Assembly: GCA_025358255.1 (NCBI GenBank)
Contig: JANYKC010000019.1
Coordinates: 62,001-126,000, forward strand
Length of the DNA stretch: 64,000 nt
Direction of reading: 5' to 3'
DNA from: Spirochaetaceae bacterium
Lineage (GTDB): Bacteria > Spirochaetota > Spirochaetia > Treponematales > Rectinemataceae
Shown here: piece after piece, positions 43,651 through 52,359 of the stretch
Position numbering within the stretch: the first letter of the stretch is position 1
Layout of the letters: each line of letters opens with the position of its first letter
Notes under the pieces: model-generated
Database searches by the model: none
Seen by the model: the letters and a program-made list of their open reading frames with translations, nothing else
What the model was told of the DNA's origin: nothing
Program-made: the position numbers and the translations under genes

Positions 43651-44868
43651 ATGAAGTTCACGAGCACACGCGGTGGAGACCCCATTTCCTTCCTCGATGC
43701 GACGCTTCGAGGCTATCCTGTGGATGGAGGCCTCTTCATGCCCGAAGGGGAAGCCGATATCCGCACGGCCATCTACTCACCCGCAGCCCTCTTCTCGGAT
43801 GTCATATCCCTGGCCGCTTCGGAACTCCTCTCCGAAGACCTCGATCCCCGAAAGATGGCAGGAATCATTTCCTCCGCATATTCCAAGGAGCCCCACTCCG
43901 ACAGCCTTGGCGCAGATATCCTAGTCCTCGACCTGTCACAGGGACCCACCGGGAGCGCCGCCGACTACAGCGCGGCCTTCACCGCGGCCTTCCTTGATGC
44001 CCAGCTGGATTCCGGCTCCGGCCTGGTTGTCGCCGCGGCGCGGGGAAGGGAGGCAAGCGCCTTGGCCGCGGCTTTCTCCCGCATCGGATCCGGCCAGCCG
44101 CTGGTCCTCCTCCTTCCCAAGGGCGATCGGCTCCACGTCCCCTCAGCCCTCGTTTCGGGGCTCGCCGGCCGCGTCCTTGTCCTGGAAGTGGAAGGCGGAC
44201 TCGCTGAAGCCCGCGCCCTGGAACGCCTCGTCGCCGGGCACCTGGTCGGAGGACGGATTTGCGTGCCCGTCGGCTCCTCGACCCCTTCGCGCCTCGTCGG
44301 GCGCAGCCTCCTCCTCATCGGCCTCTTCTCCCTGGCCCGCGCCGGCATCTCGGGCGACCTCATCGTCGCCGCCCCCCCCGGCGACCTCCTCGGCCTCGTC
44401 ACCGGCCTCTGGGCCTGGAGCTGGGGCCTCCCGGTGAGCGCCTTCCTTTTGCCACGCCTGCCCGGGGAGCCCAGCTCCGCCCTCCTCCTCGACCTCCTCT
44501 CGGCCTACGGGGATTCGGAAGAGGCCTCGGGAGCCGAATTCCTTGAGCGCTTCGATGCCGACTATCCCCTCGGCTCCCTTGTCCTGAGCGCGCCTACCGG
44601 GCGGGAAAGCACGAGGGAGCGTCTCTGCCTGGCCAATGGCCTTGTGCTTGATGACGCGTCATCCCAGGCCGCGGCCGCCGCCCTTGCCGCCTTGGCCACA
44701 GGACTCACGGGACATGCCCGCATAGTCGTGCCGCGTTTCGCCCACCCTTTCTGGGATGGCGCCGCGGCGGAGCGGGAGCTTGCGGGCGCGGAGAAGGGCA
44801 TTGAGGCGGCAGCGTCCGTCTCCGCCGATGTAGAGGATTTTTCCGCGGCCCTTGGCCTCCTCCGCTAG
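43651..44868 (+). CDS. Threonine synthase-like protein lacking the catalytic lysine
   Basis: 405 aa. N-terminal 'MKFTSTRGGDPISFLDATLR' and 'GYPVDGGLFMPE' are clear threonine synthase hallmarks. The PLP-lysine segment, normally HGPTLAFKD, reads SQGPTGSAADY, so the Lys aligns with Ala104. The phosphate-binding SGDTG loop is also absent (VAAARGREAS instead). It is shorter than bacterial ThrC (~430-480 aa). The frame is intact over 1.2 kb and followed at once by a MATE gene, so it is probably expressed. I infer a PLP-independent or structural role, not threonine synthesis. Confidence 0.72.
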   Translation: MKFTSTRGGDPISFLDATLRGYPVDGGLFMPEGEADIRTAIYSPAALFSDVISLAASELLSEDLDPRKMAGIISSAYSKEPHSDSLGADILVLDLSQGPTGSAADYSAAFTAAFLDAQLDSGSGLVVAAARGREASALAAAFSRIGSGQPLVLLLPKGDRLHVPSALVSGLAGRVLVLEVEGGLAEARALERLVAGHLVGGRICVPVGSSTPSRLVGRSLLLIGLFSLARAGISGDLIVAAPPGDLLGLVTGLWAWSWGLPVSAFLLPRLPGEPSSALLLDLLSAYGDSEEASGAEFLERFDADYPLGSLVLSAPTGRESTRERLCLANGLVLDDASSQAAAAALAALATGLTGHARIVVPRFAHPFWDGAAAERELAGAEKGIEAAASVSADVEDFSAALGLLR

Positions 44869-44869
44869 C

Positions 44870-46234
44870 ATGCGAGGCCCGGGCGATCTCCTGCTGGACC
44901 GCGGCATCGCAAAGCAGATGGGCGCTATCGCCCTGCCTGTCGTGGCGGGAAGCCTCATCGAGACCCTCTACAACCTCACCGACGCCTTTTTCCTTGGCAA
45001 GCTCGGGCGAGCTGAGATTTCCGCTCCCTCCATCGCCTTCAGCCTCATGTTTTTCCTCATCGTTTTCGGGATCGGCCTTTCCGGGGCGGCCACGACCCTC
45101 ATCGCCCAGGCCAAGGGCAGGGGCGATCGGGGGAAGATGAACTTCTACCTCAACCAGGCAACCTTCCTCCTCTTCGCGGTCTCCCTGGTCCTCATGATCG
45201 CGGGGACCATCCTGGCGAAGCCCCTCTTGCGCCTGCTTGCCACACCCGCCGAGGTGTTCGGCTACGCGAGCAGCTATATCACGATCTGCTTCCTCGGCAT
45301 TCCCTTCACCTTCATCTATTACGCCCTCCAGGGCTCCTTCACTGCCGTAGGTGACTCCTTCACCCCCCTTTGGGTCCACCTGATCGCCGTGGGTCTCAAC
45401 GCCCTCCTTGATCCCCTCCTCATATTCGGCCTCGGCCCCGTCCCGGCCCTCGGCGTGCCGGGAGCGGCCATCGCAACCGTGTTTTCGCAAGGCGTGGCCG
45501 CGCTCGTTTCCCTCGCCATCCTTTTCAAGGGACGGTATGGACTCAGGCTGGAATGGCATCTCCTGCGGCCACAGCCCAAGGCTCAGCGCCTCATCGCGGA
45601 GATCGGCCTGCCTTCCTCCATCGGTCATGCGGTCTCATCCCTCGGCTTCACCGTCCTCCAGGGCGTCGTGAACCATTTCGGCGCCTCGGCCATCGCGGCC
45701 TTCGGTGTCGGGAACCGCATAACAGGCCTCTTCGACATTCCGGCCCGAGGCATCGCGAGCGCCGCCACGACGCTGACCGGACAGGCCCTCGGCAAGAAGG
45801 ACAAGGCCAGGGCGAGCCGTATTGTCAGGGTTTCCTTGATAGGCTGCTGCCTTTTCATGACGCCCCTCCTCATCGCCGCCTTCGTCTACGGCGGCGACCT
45901 CATCCGTTTTTTCGTTGACGATGCCGAAGCCATCCAGTACGGCGACCTCATGTTCAAGATCGTGAGCCCTTCCGTCCTCATGTTCGGACTCTTCCTCGTC
46001 CTCACCGGGGCCTTCCAGGGCGCGGGAGCGACGAGGGTCATCATGGTGCTTTCCATCGCTCGGCTGTGGGTCCTCAGGGTGCCGCTGGCTTATTTCCTGG
46101 CCTACGCCTGCAAGTTGGGACCTGTCTCCATATGGTACGCGATGTTTGTCTCGAATGCCCTGACCGCCTTGGCGGGCTTCATCCATTACAGGCGTGGACA
46201 TTGGATGGGGGCCCTCGAGGGGCGGACGCTATAG
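44870..46234 (+). CDS. MATE-family efflux transporter
   Basis: 454 aa, twelve membrane segments in two related halves. Seen: 'LPVVAGSLIETLYNLTDAFF' near the N-terminus, 'GRAEISAPSIAFSLMFFLIV', and in the second half 'GVGNRITGLFDIPARGIASA' and 'LTGQALGKKDKARASRIVRV'. Cation-coupled multidrug or metabolite exporter; substrate unknown. I start at 44870 (MRGPGDLL), one base after the threonine-synthase-like stop codon. Confidence 0.92.
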   Translation: MRGPGDLLLDRGIAKQMGAIALPVVAGSLIETLYNLTDAFFLGKLGRAEISAPSIAFSLMFFLIVFGIGLSGAATTLIAQAKGRGDRGKMNFYLNQATFLLFAVSLVLMIAGTILAKPLLRLLATPAEVFGYASSYITICFLGIPFTFIYYALQGSFTAVGDSFTPLWVHLIAVGLNALLDPLLIFGLGPVPALGVPGAAIATVFSQGVAALVSLAILFKGRYGLRLEWHLLRPQPKAQRLIAEIGLPSSIGHAVSSLGFTVLQGVVNHFGASAIAAFGVGNRITGLFDIPARGIASAATTLTGQALGKKDKARASRIVRVSLIGCCLFMTPLLIAAFVYGGDLIRFFVDDAEAIQYGDLMFKIVSPSVLMFGLFLVLTGAFQGAGATRVIMVLSIARLWVLRVPLAYFLAYACKLGPVSIWYAMFVSNALTALAGFIHYRRGHWMGALEGRTL

Positions 46235-46276
46235 GCATTGCGCAAGGCCGGCATAGGCGGAAGGACCCAGCCGGCG

Positions 46277-46306
46277 TTGACAGGAAGGGCTTGTCCGGGC
46301 TAGTGT
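46277..46306 (+). promoter_or_regulatory. Promoter of the tRNA-Arg gene
   Basis: -35 TTGACA (46277-46282), 18-bp spacer, -10 TAGTGT (46301-46306). The tRNA 5' end is 11 bp downstream of the -10. Confidence 0.7.
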
Positions 46307-46316
46307 TTGTCCGCCT

Positions 46317-46390
46317 GACCCAATAGCTCAGATGGATAGAGCGGCTGCCTCCTAAGCAGCAGGTCGACGGTTCGAATCCGCCTTGGGCCA
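46317..46390 (+). tRNA. tRNA-Arg (anticodon CCT)
   Basis: 74-nt cloverleaf: acceptor GACCCAA, D-arm GCTC...GAGC, anticodon stem GCTGC/GCAGC with loop CTCCTAA (anticodon CCT, reads AGG), T-loop TTCGAAT, discriminator A. CCA is not encoded. Two A-C mismatches are visible: acceptor position 2:71 (A46318/C46388) and within the T stem (A46367/C46381). Own promoter and terminator, so a single-gene unit. Confidence 0.93.
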
Positions 46391-46397
46391 TCAGCAA

Positions 46398-46427
46398 GGA
46401 AAAGGCTCCCGAAAGGGAGCCTTTTCC
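46398..46427 (+). terminator. Terminator of tRNA-Arg
   Basis: Perfect 13-bp stem GGAAAAGGCTCCC / GGGAGCCTTTTCC with a GAAA tetraloop, 8 bp after the tRNA. Symmetric, so it may also serve the convergent cyclase gene ending at 46461. Confidence 0.95.
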
Positions 46428-46460
46428 ATCGCAGGAGCCGTTCCCGCGCGATCCCTTTTC

Positions 46461-48995
46461 TCAGGATCCCTTGCCGGCCCCATCCTCAAGCCGCTTCTTC
46501 GCCTCGTTGGCCTTGGCCAGTTCCTCGAGCTCGGCATAGGGATCGGGAGCGTTGCCTTCGTCGTAGCCCTTCCTGATGTCCTGGAGATAGCTCGTGAGCT
46601 CATTGGTCCGGCGTTTCAACTCGTTGACGCCGCCAGAGCCATCCTCGCCGGCGGCCTTGAGTCGGGCCATGTCGATGCGCATCTGCTTGAGCTGGTTCAC
46701 GGACGAGGAGAGCCGGAGCTTGATGACCTCGCTCTGGTTCTTGAGCTCGTCGTAGGAGCGTTCCTGCTTTTCTATCTCCTCTATGGAGTGCTGGTACTCT
46801 TCCTTGAGCGATGCCGAGGTCGCGGCGTCGGCCTTGCGCTGGAGGCTGGCCTTGTCCGAGACCAGGTCCGACATGGGGATGCCTCCGACGATGCGGTCTA
46901 TCTCGTTGGCGGACTGGGCAAGGAGCCTGACCTGGCCGACGTAGGATTCCAGGCTCGGCGCCAGGTCCGCATCCCCGGTGCCGCTGGACCTGAGCTCGGC
47001 GAGTATGGCGGTCTTGGACCTCTCTGCATCCTGGTACTGGGAGGCAAAGGAGCCGAGCTCTGTCGAGGTGGTCCTCTGCTCCTTCCGGAACTTGAAGATG
47101 TTGCGCCAGCCCCCCTCGATCCCCAGGGAACCGAGGAGCTCGCGCTGGAGCTTCGACTTGGCGACATTGAAGGAACCCGCGTGGGAGATGAGGCTCAGGA
47201 CCATGACCGCGGTCGGTATGGGGAACCACAGGAAGCTGCTGTTGTTCATGACAACCAGGTTTATGACCGCCAGCAATATCGGCACGGTGATGGTCGAGGC
47301 GCTATGCATTGCCATCGAGTCCTTCACGCGGTTGAGCTTCTTGTACGTCAGGAGTTGGCCTTCATCGAGCTCGGGCATCGTCTGGACTTCATTGGCCTTG
47401 ACGGCCCCACGCATGGACGCGACCAGGCTCGACACGACGCCGATGCCCCAGGCCGCGGTGACAAGGGCGGGAAGGAAGGATGGAAAGCCCGCATGCGTCG
47501 CGATGCTCATGTACCACAAGCCGGCATTGACGGCCAGGAAGGAGGTGACATTGCCGATGAAGCTGCCCCTCAGGTGGCGTGAGCGCGCGACAACCTCGCC
47601 GCGATAGGCCGACATCGTCGAGGAGCGCTCTTGCTTGAGGTTGTTCCAGGTCTCGTTTTCCGCGAGCTTCTTGTCCCACTTCCCGGTGGGCAGGTCGTTC
47701 GCGATGCCGCGGATCTGGTCCTTCGCCTCGCGGCGCTCGGCGCGCCGTTCATGGCGTTCCTGGTAGCGATCGTAATCCGCGCGGTAGCGGTCCCCGCCGC
47801 TTTCGTAGTCCGAGACGCCGCTGCCACGCTTGCTCATGCCGCGCCCGACGTTCTTTTCGAACTCGCTCACGAAGCCATGGACAGCCGCCTCGATGTTTCG
47901 ACCCAAGGCTTCGGGATCGAAACCGCCATCGCCCGAGCCGGTGAAGCCACTCCGGGGGAATCCGCTTCCCCGGAGGGAATCGTTCCCGGTCCTTTCCCCC
48001 CGCACAAGGAGCCCGGACTCGGCCATCGAAGCGATCACTTCCTTGGCCTCGACCCCATAGGAGCCATACCGGGCGATCGCTTCCTGCACGGAAAGGCGGC
48101 GTCCTTCGGTCTTTATGTCCTGCAGGATGGCCTTCCGGATTTCATCCAGGATCTGGCGGGAGGCCTCAGGCGAATAGGAGCGTTCAGGGCTTGGCTTGTC
48201 GCCCAGGTCGAGCAGGGGTTCCACGGCCTGCGGACTTGCACTCGCGGGGGCGAGGGGCATGGCATGCGCAGGGGGGGCGACGGGGATTGTCACCTTGGCT
48301 GGCGACCCCTGGAGGGGCGGTGACAGGGGGGAGCGGATCGGCGCGTGAGAGGTCGCCATGGTGCTGGATTCGGGATTCTCCCCGGCGTCGGCCTCGGTCC
48401 CGTTTTCCCCGTTCCCGAGGTAGGAACCCGGCTTGTAGCCCGGTCTCGGCTTGCCGCGGTCGGGATCGAATTCGGCGTTGGGCGTGGTTATCTCGTAGGC
48501 GTGCACTTCCTTGGTGATGTTCTTGAGGGATACCTTGCCAAGTTTTTCTGCCCTGAATTCGATCTTGTTGAGGACGAGATTGTAGACATCCTGGGAGAAG
48601 CAGATGGATCCGGGGCTCGCGAGGGACTGGAGCCGGGCGGCGATGTTGATGCCCTCGCCGAGGGCGTCGTTCTCGAAAAAGTAGATGTCGCCGAGGTGGA
48701 CGCCGATCCGGACAAGGAGGGGGAGGTTCTGGTTCTCCTTGTTGTGGGCATAGAGCTTGTCCTGGATCTCGAGGGCGCTCTGCATGGCCTCCACAGTGTT
48801 CTTGAAATCCACGAGGAGGGCATCGCCTATGGTCTTGATCACCGTGCCGTGATGGTCCCGGACGATGCCGCCGATCAGCTCGTTGTGGTAGCGGAGCAGC
48901 TCCAGCGTGCCAGCTTCGTCCTTCTCCATCATGCGCGAAAAGCCCGCGATATCAGTGTACATGATGGCCGCGAGCCGATAATCCTTTTGCTCCAT
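46461..48995 (-). CDS. Class III adenylate cyclase fused to a duplicated 2TM-type membrane module and coiled coil
   Basis: 844 aa from the ATG at 48995 (the frame also opens three codons earlier at TTG). Residues ~5-175 are a complete class III cyclase. Metal Asp in 'MYTDIAGFSRMM' and in the GD of 'VIKTIGDALL'; adenine-selecting Lys in the same segment; Asp, Asn and transition-state Arg in 'DALGEGINIAARL'. Then a Pro/Ser-rich linker (180-265), a short helical wing-like segment (~285-335), a basic helix (DRYQERHERRAERREAKDQ), two hydrophobic pairs (~483-528 and ~568-606; the first like the 2TM domain, 'AVNAGLWYMS'), and a long coiled coil (~610-830). Likely makes cAMP at the membrane; the input signal is unknown. 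Confidence 0.85.
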   Translation of the reverse strand: MEQKDYRLAAIMYTDIAGFSRMMEKDEAGTLELLRYHNELIGGIVRDHHGTVIKTIGDALLVDFKNTVEAMQSALEIQDKLYAHNKENQNLPLLVRIGVHLGDIYFFENDALGEGINIAARLQSLASPGSICFSQDVYNLVLNKIEFRAEKLGKVSLKNITKEVHAYEITTPNAEFDPDRGKPRPGYKPGSYLGNGENGTEADAGENPESSTMATSHAPIRSPLSPPLQGSPAKVTIPVAPPAHAMPLAPASASPQAVEPLLDLGDKPSPERSYSPEASRQILDEIRKAILQDIKTEGRRLSVQEAIARYGSYGVEAKEVIASMAESGLLVRGERTGNDSLRGSGFPRSGFTGSGDGGFDPEALGRNIEAAVHGFVSEFEKNVGRGMSKRGSGVSDYESGGDRYRADYDRYQERHERRAERREAKDQIRGIANDLPTGKWDKKLAENETWNNLKQERSSTMSAYRGEVVARSRHLRGSFIGNVTSFLAVNAGLWYMSIATHAGFPSFLPALVTAAWGIGVVSSLVASMRGAVKANEVQTMPELDEGQLLTYKKLNRVKDSMAMHSASTITVPILLAVINLVVMNNSSFLWFPIPTAVMVLSLISHAGSFNVAKSKLQRELLGSLGIEGGWRNIFKFRKEQRTTSTELGSFASQYQDAERSKTAILAELRSSGTGDADLAPSLESYVGQVRLLAQSANEIDRIVGGIPMSDLVSDKASLQRKADAATSASLKEEYQHSIEEIEKQERSYDELKNQSEVIKLRLSSSVNQLKQMRIDMARLKAAGEDGSGGVNELKRRTNELTSYLQDIRKGYDEGNAPDPYAELEELAKANEAKKRLEDGAGKGS

Positions 48996-49062
48996 GTTAG
49001 GCAAGATAGTTCGCGGGAGGATAATACGTCAATAGTAGGGTACTCCGTCCGGCTTGCCGGGC

Positions 49063-50922
49063 CTAGATTTCCTCCTCGAAGGAGACTTCAAGGGTCGGCA
49101 GGTCGACCCGCGAGAGCCTGAGCTGGACGGTTTCCTCGAGCTGCCTGCCGTTTCCAAGCCTGAGTCTCGTTTCCAGCCCGAGGGCGGGAATATACACATG
49201 GCTGGCGCCCCCTCCTCCCTGCCCGACAACGATGCCCGGGCCCCGCCACTGGGCCTGCCGCCTGAGCCAGGCGAGGGTCCAGTGCTGCTCGCTCTGGCGC
49301 TCGGCCGAGCGGGTCCCTGAAGCCGCGGCCTGGGCTTCCGCGCAGTGTCGCATGACCTCATCCGCGGGCAAGGCGTCGCGGCCTTCCAGGAAGGCCCGGA
49401 CCTGCATGTGCCCGAGGAGGTCCTGGTAACGCCGCAAGGGGCTCGTGGCCTGGGCATAGAAGGGGAGGCCGAGGCCACGATGGGCACCGGGGCTTGGTCC
49501 GGTGATGCCGCCGCGCATGAGGCGGCGACGCGCGAACTGCGCCGAAAGGCCTGTGCCATTGGCGGTCTCGCCACCCTCGGACGGGGATTCCTGGCTGTAG
49601 AAGGGGAAGGGCAGCTTCCTTTCGAAGGCCCAGCGGGCCACGGCCTCTCCCGCAAGGAGCATGAGCTCCCTCACCATGCCGCTCGAGCGTGTCCGGGGGA
49701 GGGTCTCGATTCGGATGTCGCCATCCCTTACAAACACCCGCACTTCGGGGATGTCGATCTCGACGGCGCCTTGGCTGACCCTGCGCCCCTGCCTGAGCGC
49801 CGCGATCCTGGCCAGCTCGGCAAGGGCGCCCGACCCGCCTGAATCGAGGATGGTATCGGCTTCGGCGTAATGGCTTCGCCTGACGCGGACGGTGGAGGCC
49901 ATGACCTCCACGTCGTCGATCGCGCCGTCCTGGCCAACCTTTATCTTGAAGCTGAGGGCCGGGGAGGTCTCGGAGAGCCCGAGGCCAAAGCGTTCCAGCG
50001 CTTCGTCAGCCAGCATCGGAGAGGTCGATTCGGGGATGTAGAGGGTCGTGCCCCGGGCGAGGGCTTCGCGGTCGGCGGGATCGCCAGGCCTGATCGCGGC
50101 GGCGGGATCGGCCACATGGACGTAGACATGGCCGTCGTGGAAGGCCACCGCGTCATCGGGGTCATGGCTCCAGGCGTTGTCGATCGCCCAGGAATCCATG
50201 CCGCAAAGGTCGATCCTTGCCAAGCCTTGGTAATCCGGACCAAGGTTTTTTTTGGGCGCACCGAGGGTGCAGCCGCAACGGCTGGGGTAGGGATTGAGCA
50301 TATCGGTCCAGCGTCCGGACTTGAGGAGGAAGGCATGGGCTCCTTCAGGGCTTTCTCCGATCCCGGTTTCCGATAGCAGCTTGCATTTCTGGCTTTTCCC
50401 GAGGGCGAAGGCCTCGATTTCCGCAAGGAAACGTTCATCCGCCGGCAGGAAGGCGGCTTCCGCGTCGGGCTTCCTTCCCCTGGCCTTTTTTGCCCTGTCC
50501 ACAAAAGCGGCCCTTTCGGCGGCTTCGCCTTCCTTGCGGGCCCGCTTTTCGTTTTCCTTGGCGATCTCCCCGTCGCTCATTGGCACGAGGCCGCCTTCCA
50601 CCTGCCTGAAGCGCATGGCTTCGAGGCCTTCTTTCCAGCATGCGAGGATCTCTCCCGGGCCTGCCGTCCCGAAAACAAGCTCGGCGATGTCAGCCCAGGA
50701 AAGCCTTGCTCCGGCATCGGCCATGGCCCGGGCCGTCTCGAAATCACCGCCCGGGGTCGGCGGCGGCAAGCTGGCCAGCGGGCCGTCATGCAGGGCTTCG
50801 ATGTCTTTTTCGCGGACTTTGACCAGCGTCCCGTCCTCGAGCCTTATCTCAAGGCGTTCGTGGGATTCAAGCACGAGTGCGGGGCGATTCTTGTAGAGGG
50901 CCAGTGATTTGGGCGGTATCAT
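49063..50922 (-). CDS. RNB-domain 3'-5' exoribonuclease (RNase II/R family)
   Basis: 619 aa. The RNB catalytic segment is 'SHDPDDAVAFHDGHVYVHVA', followed by 'LYIPESTSPMLADEALERFG', 'TVRVRRSHYAEAD' and the conserved 'YAQATSPLRRYQDLLGHMQV'. The N-terminal ~270 residues do not show clear cold-shock domains; they carry a small SH3-like start ('RPALVLESHERLEIRLEDGT') and a charged helical region. I start at 50922 (MIPPKSLALYKN) behind GAGGAG. Cytosolic RNA turnover; closer to the shorter RNase II-like proteins than to RNase R. Confidence 0.85.
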   Translation of the reverse strand: MIPPKSLALYKNRPALVLESHERLEIRLEDGTLVKVREKDIEALHDGPLASLPPPTPGGDFETARAMADAGARLSWADIAELVFGTAGPGEILACWKEGLEAMRFRQVEGGLVPMSDGEIAKENEKRARKEGEAAERAAFVDRAKKARGRKPDAEAAFLPADERFLAEIEAFALGKSQKCKLLSETGIGESPEGAHAFLLKSGRWTDMLNPYPSRCGCTLGAPKKNLGPDYQGLARIDLCGMDSWAIDNAWSHDPDDAVAFHDGHVYVHVADPAAAIRPGDPADREALARGTTLYIPESTSPMLADEALERFGLGLSETSPALSFKIKVGQDGAIDDVEVMASTVRVRRSHYAEADTILDSGGSGALAELARIAALRQGRRVSQGAVEIDIPEVRVFVRDGDIRIETLPRTRSSGMVRELMLLAGEAVARWAFERKLPFPFYSQESPSEGGETANGTGLSAQFARRRLMRGGITGPSPGAHRGLGLPFYAQATSPLRRYQDLLGHMQVRAFLEGRDALPADEVMRHCAEAQAAASGTRSAERQSEQHWTLAWLRRQAQWRGPGIVVGQGGGGASHVYIPALGLETRLRLGNGRQLEETVQLRLSRVDLPTLEVSFEEEI

Positions 50923-51034
50923 GATCTCCTCGGGAACCGAAGGCGGTTTGAGCCGGAAGTATAGTGGAGAGGGCGGTCTGGAAGGAAGTGCTGCGGCGGA
51001 GGCCAAGGCGCCTTGGGGGCCGCCGAGGGCGCGG

Positions 51035-51063
51035 TTGCCATTCCTGCCCGTCGATGCTAGTAT
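51035..51063 (+). promoter_or_regulatory. Promoter of the small membrane protein gene
   Basis: -35 TTGCCA (51035-51040), 17-bp spacer, -10 TAGTAT (51058-51063) preceded by TGC (extended -10). Confidence 0.55.
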
Positions 51064-51153
51064 TCGCCTTGCCCGGGCCGTAGCTCCGACCTGCTACGGC
51101 GATTTTTCGCAAGCCCGCGCGAGAAAGCAGATGCAACATGAGGAGGAATACTG

Positions 51154-51402
51154 ATGGTTGCCCTAATAGCAGGAATCGTCCTTGTCGCTTTCGCCATATT
51201 CGCCTGCCTGCCCGGAACCTTGGGTTGGTGGCCGCACGTTGTCGCTTTTCTCAAGGGATCGGTTCCCGTCCTGGCCGTCTTTGTCGGCTTGATTGCGGTT
51301 TTTATCGGCATCGCCGACATTAAGGACAGGATAGAGGCGAAAAAAGAAGAGGAAGAGGAAGCAAAGGAAGCGGCCGCGAAGGCCGTCGAAAAGAAGGACT
51401 AG
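51154..51402 (+). CDS. Small two-helix membrane protein with charged tail, function unknown
   Basis: 82 aa. Two hydrophobic segments (about residues 3-25 and 34-55) are followed by a Lys/Glu/Ala-rich helix (IKDRIEAKKEEEEEAKEAAA). A good GAGGAG site and its own promoter support it as real. Similar small proteins are common in treponemes, but I cannot name a function. It precedes rplM by 111 bp. Confidence 0.7.
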   Translation: MVALIAGIVLVAFAIFACLPGTLGWWPHVVAFLKGSVPVLAVFVGLIAVFIGIADIKDRIEAKKEEEEEAKEAAAKAVEKKD

Positions 51403-51432
51403 AAGTCAGCCTCGGCCAAAGGCCTGCCAGTC

Positions 51433-51461
51433 TTGACACGATGGTCCATCTGTGGGAATAT
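51433..51461 (+). promoter_or_regulatory. Candidate promoter of rplM-rpsI-recX
   Basis: -35 TTGACA (51433-51438), 17-bp spacer, -10 GAATAT (51456-51461), ~50 bp before rplM. Confidence 0.5.
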
Positions 51462-51513
51462 GCTTCCCGCGCGTATTCCTTTCGAGACCACGTAAAGGTG
51501 AAGGTATAGATAC

Positions 51514-51942
51514 ATGAAGACAGTTTTCGTCACGGAGCTGACCGCAGAACGCTCCTGGTACCTGATCGACGCCGAGGGCAAGCCCATGGGCCGCGTCGCA
51601 GCCAAGGTGGCATCCATGCTCCGCGGCAAAAACAAGCCCACTTTCACGCCCTCTCAGGAGACTGGTGATTTTATCGTCGTCATCAATGCCGAAAAAGTGG
51701 CCGTAACCGGTCGCAAGCGGCAGAACAAGATGTACTACCACCACACCGGCTTTCCGGGCGGCCTTAAAGAAGCCACCTTCCGCCAGCTCATTGAGCGTCA
51801 TCCCACCGATCCCCTCGAGATGGCCGTCAAGGGCATGCTCCCCAAGGGGCCTCTCGGCAGGAAGATCTTCAAGAATGCCAAGTTCTACGCGGGCTCTGCC
51901 CATCCGCATGCCGCCCAGCGGCCGACCACCATCGAACTGTGA
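51514..51942 (+). CDS. rplM: 50S ribosomal protein L13
   Basis: 142 aa, the normal length. Recognised by '[20 protein letters not shown]', '[18 protein letters not shown]', '[13 protein letters not shown]' and '[20 protein letters not shown]'. Universally paired with rpsI, which follows after 14 bp. Confidence 0.98.
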   Translation: MKTVFVTELTAERSWYLIDAEGKPMGRVAAKVASMLRGKNKPTFTPSQETGDFIVVINAEKVAVTGRKRQNKMYYHHTGFPGGLKEATFRQLIERHPTDPLEMAVKGMLPKGPLGRKIFKNAKFYAGSAHPHAAQRPTTIEL

Positions 51943-51956
51943 GAGAGGCTAACCAG

Positions 51957-52349
51957 ATGACCAGGAATCTCGGTATCGGCACCGGCAGGCGGAAGTGCGC
52001 CATTGCCCGCGTTTTCCTCCGTGAAGGTACCGGCAAGGTCCTCGTCAACGGCAAGGAACTGACCGACTATTTCAAAGAGGGCGAGTTTATCCTCAATGTC
52101 CGCCAGCCCCTCATGGTGACGGCGAGCGAGAACAAGTACGATGTCCTCATCACGGTGCTCGGTGGCGGCCCGCACGGCCAGGCCGGCGCGTGCCGCCATG
52201 GCGTTGCCCGGGCGCTTTTGCAGGTCGATCCCGCAAACCGCACGGCCCTCAAGACCAATGGCTACCTGACCCGCGATCCCCGAATGGTCGAGCGAAAGAA
52301 GTACGGACAGGCTGGCGCCCGCAGGCGTTTCCAGTTCTCCAAGCGCTGA
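51957..52349 (+). CDS. rpsI: 30S ribosomal protein S9
   Basis: 130 aa, normal length when started at 51957 ([19 protein letters not shown]). The C-terminal tail [12 protein letters not shown]...RRRFQFSKR is the conserved basic end that reaches the decoding site. Confidence 0.98.
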   Translation: MTRNLGIGTGRRKCAIARVFLREGTGKVLVNGKELTDYFKEGEFILNVRQPLMVTASENKYDVLITVLGGGPHGQAGACRHGVARALLQVDPANRTALKTNGYLTRDPRMVERKKYGQAGARRRFQFSKR

Positions 52350-52359
52350 TATCCCTTTC

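Noticed and set aside
46388-46390. CCA encoded at the tRNA 3' end
   Set aside because: The CCA at 46388-46390 includes two acceptor-stem bases and the discriminator; the tail itself is not encoded.
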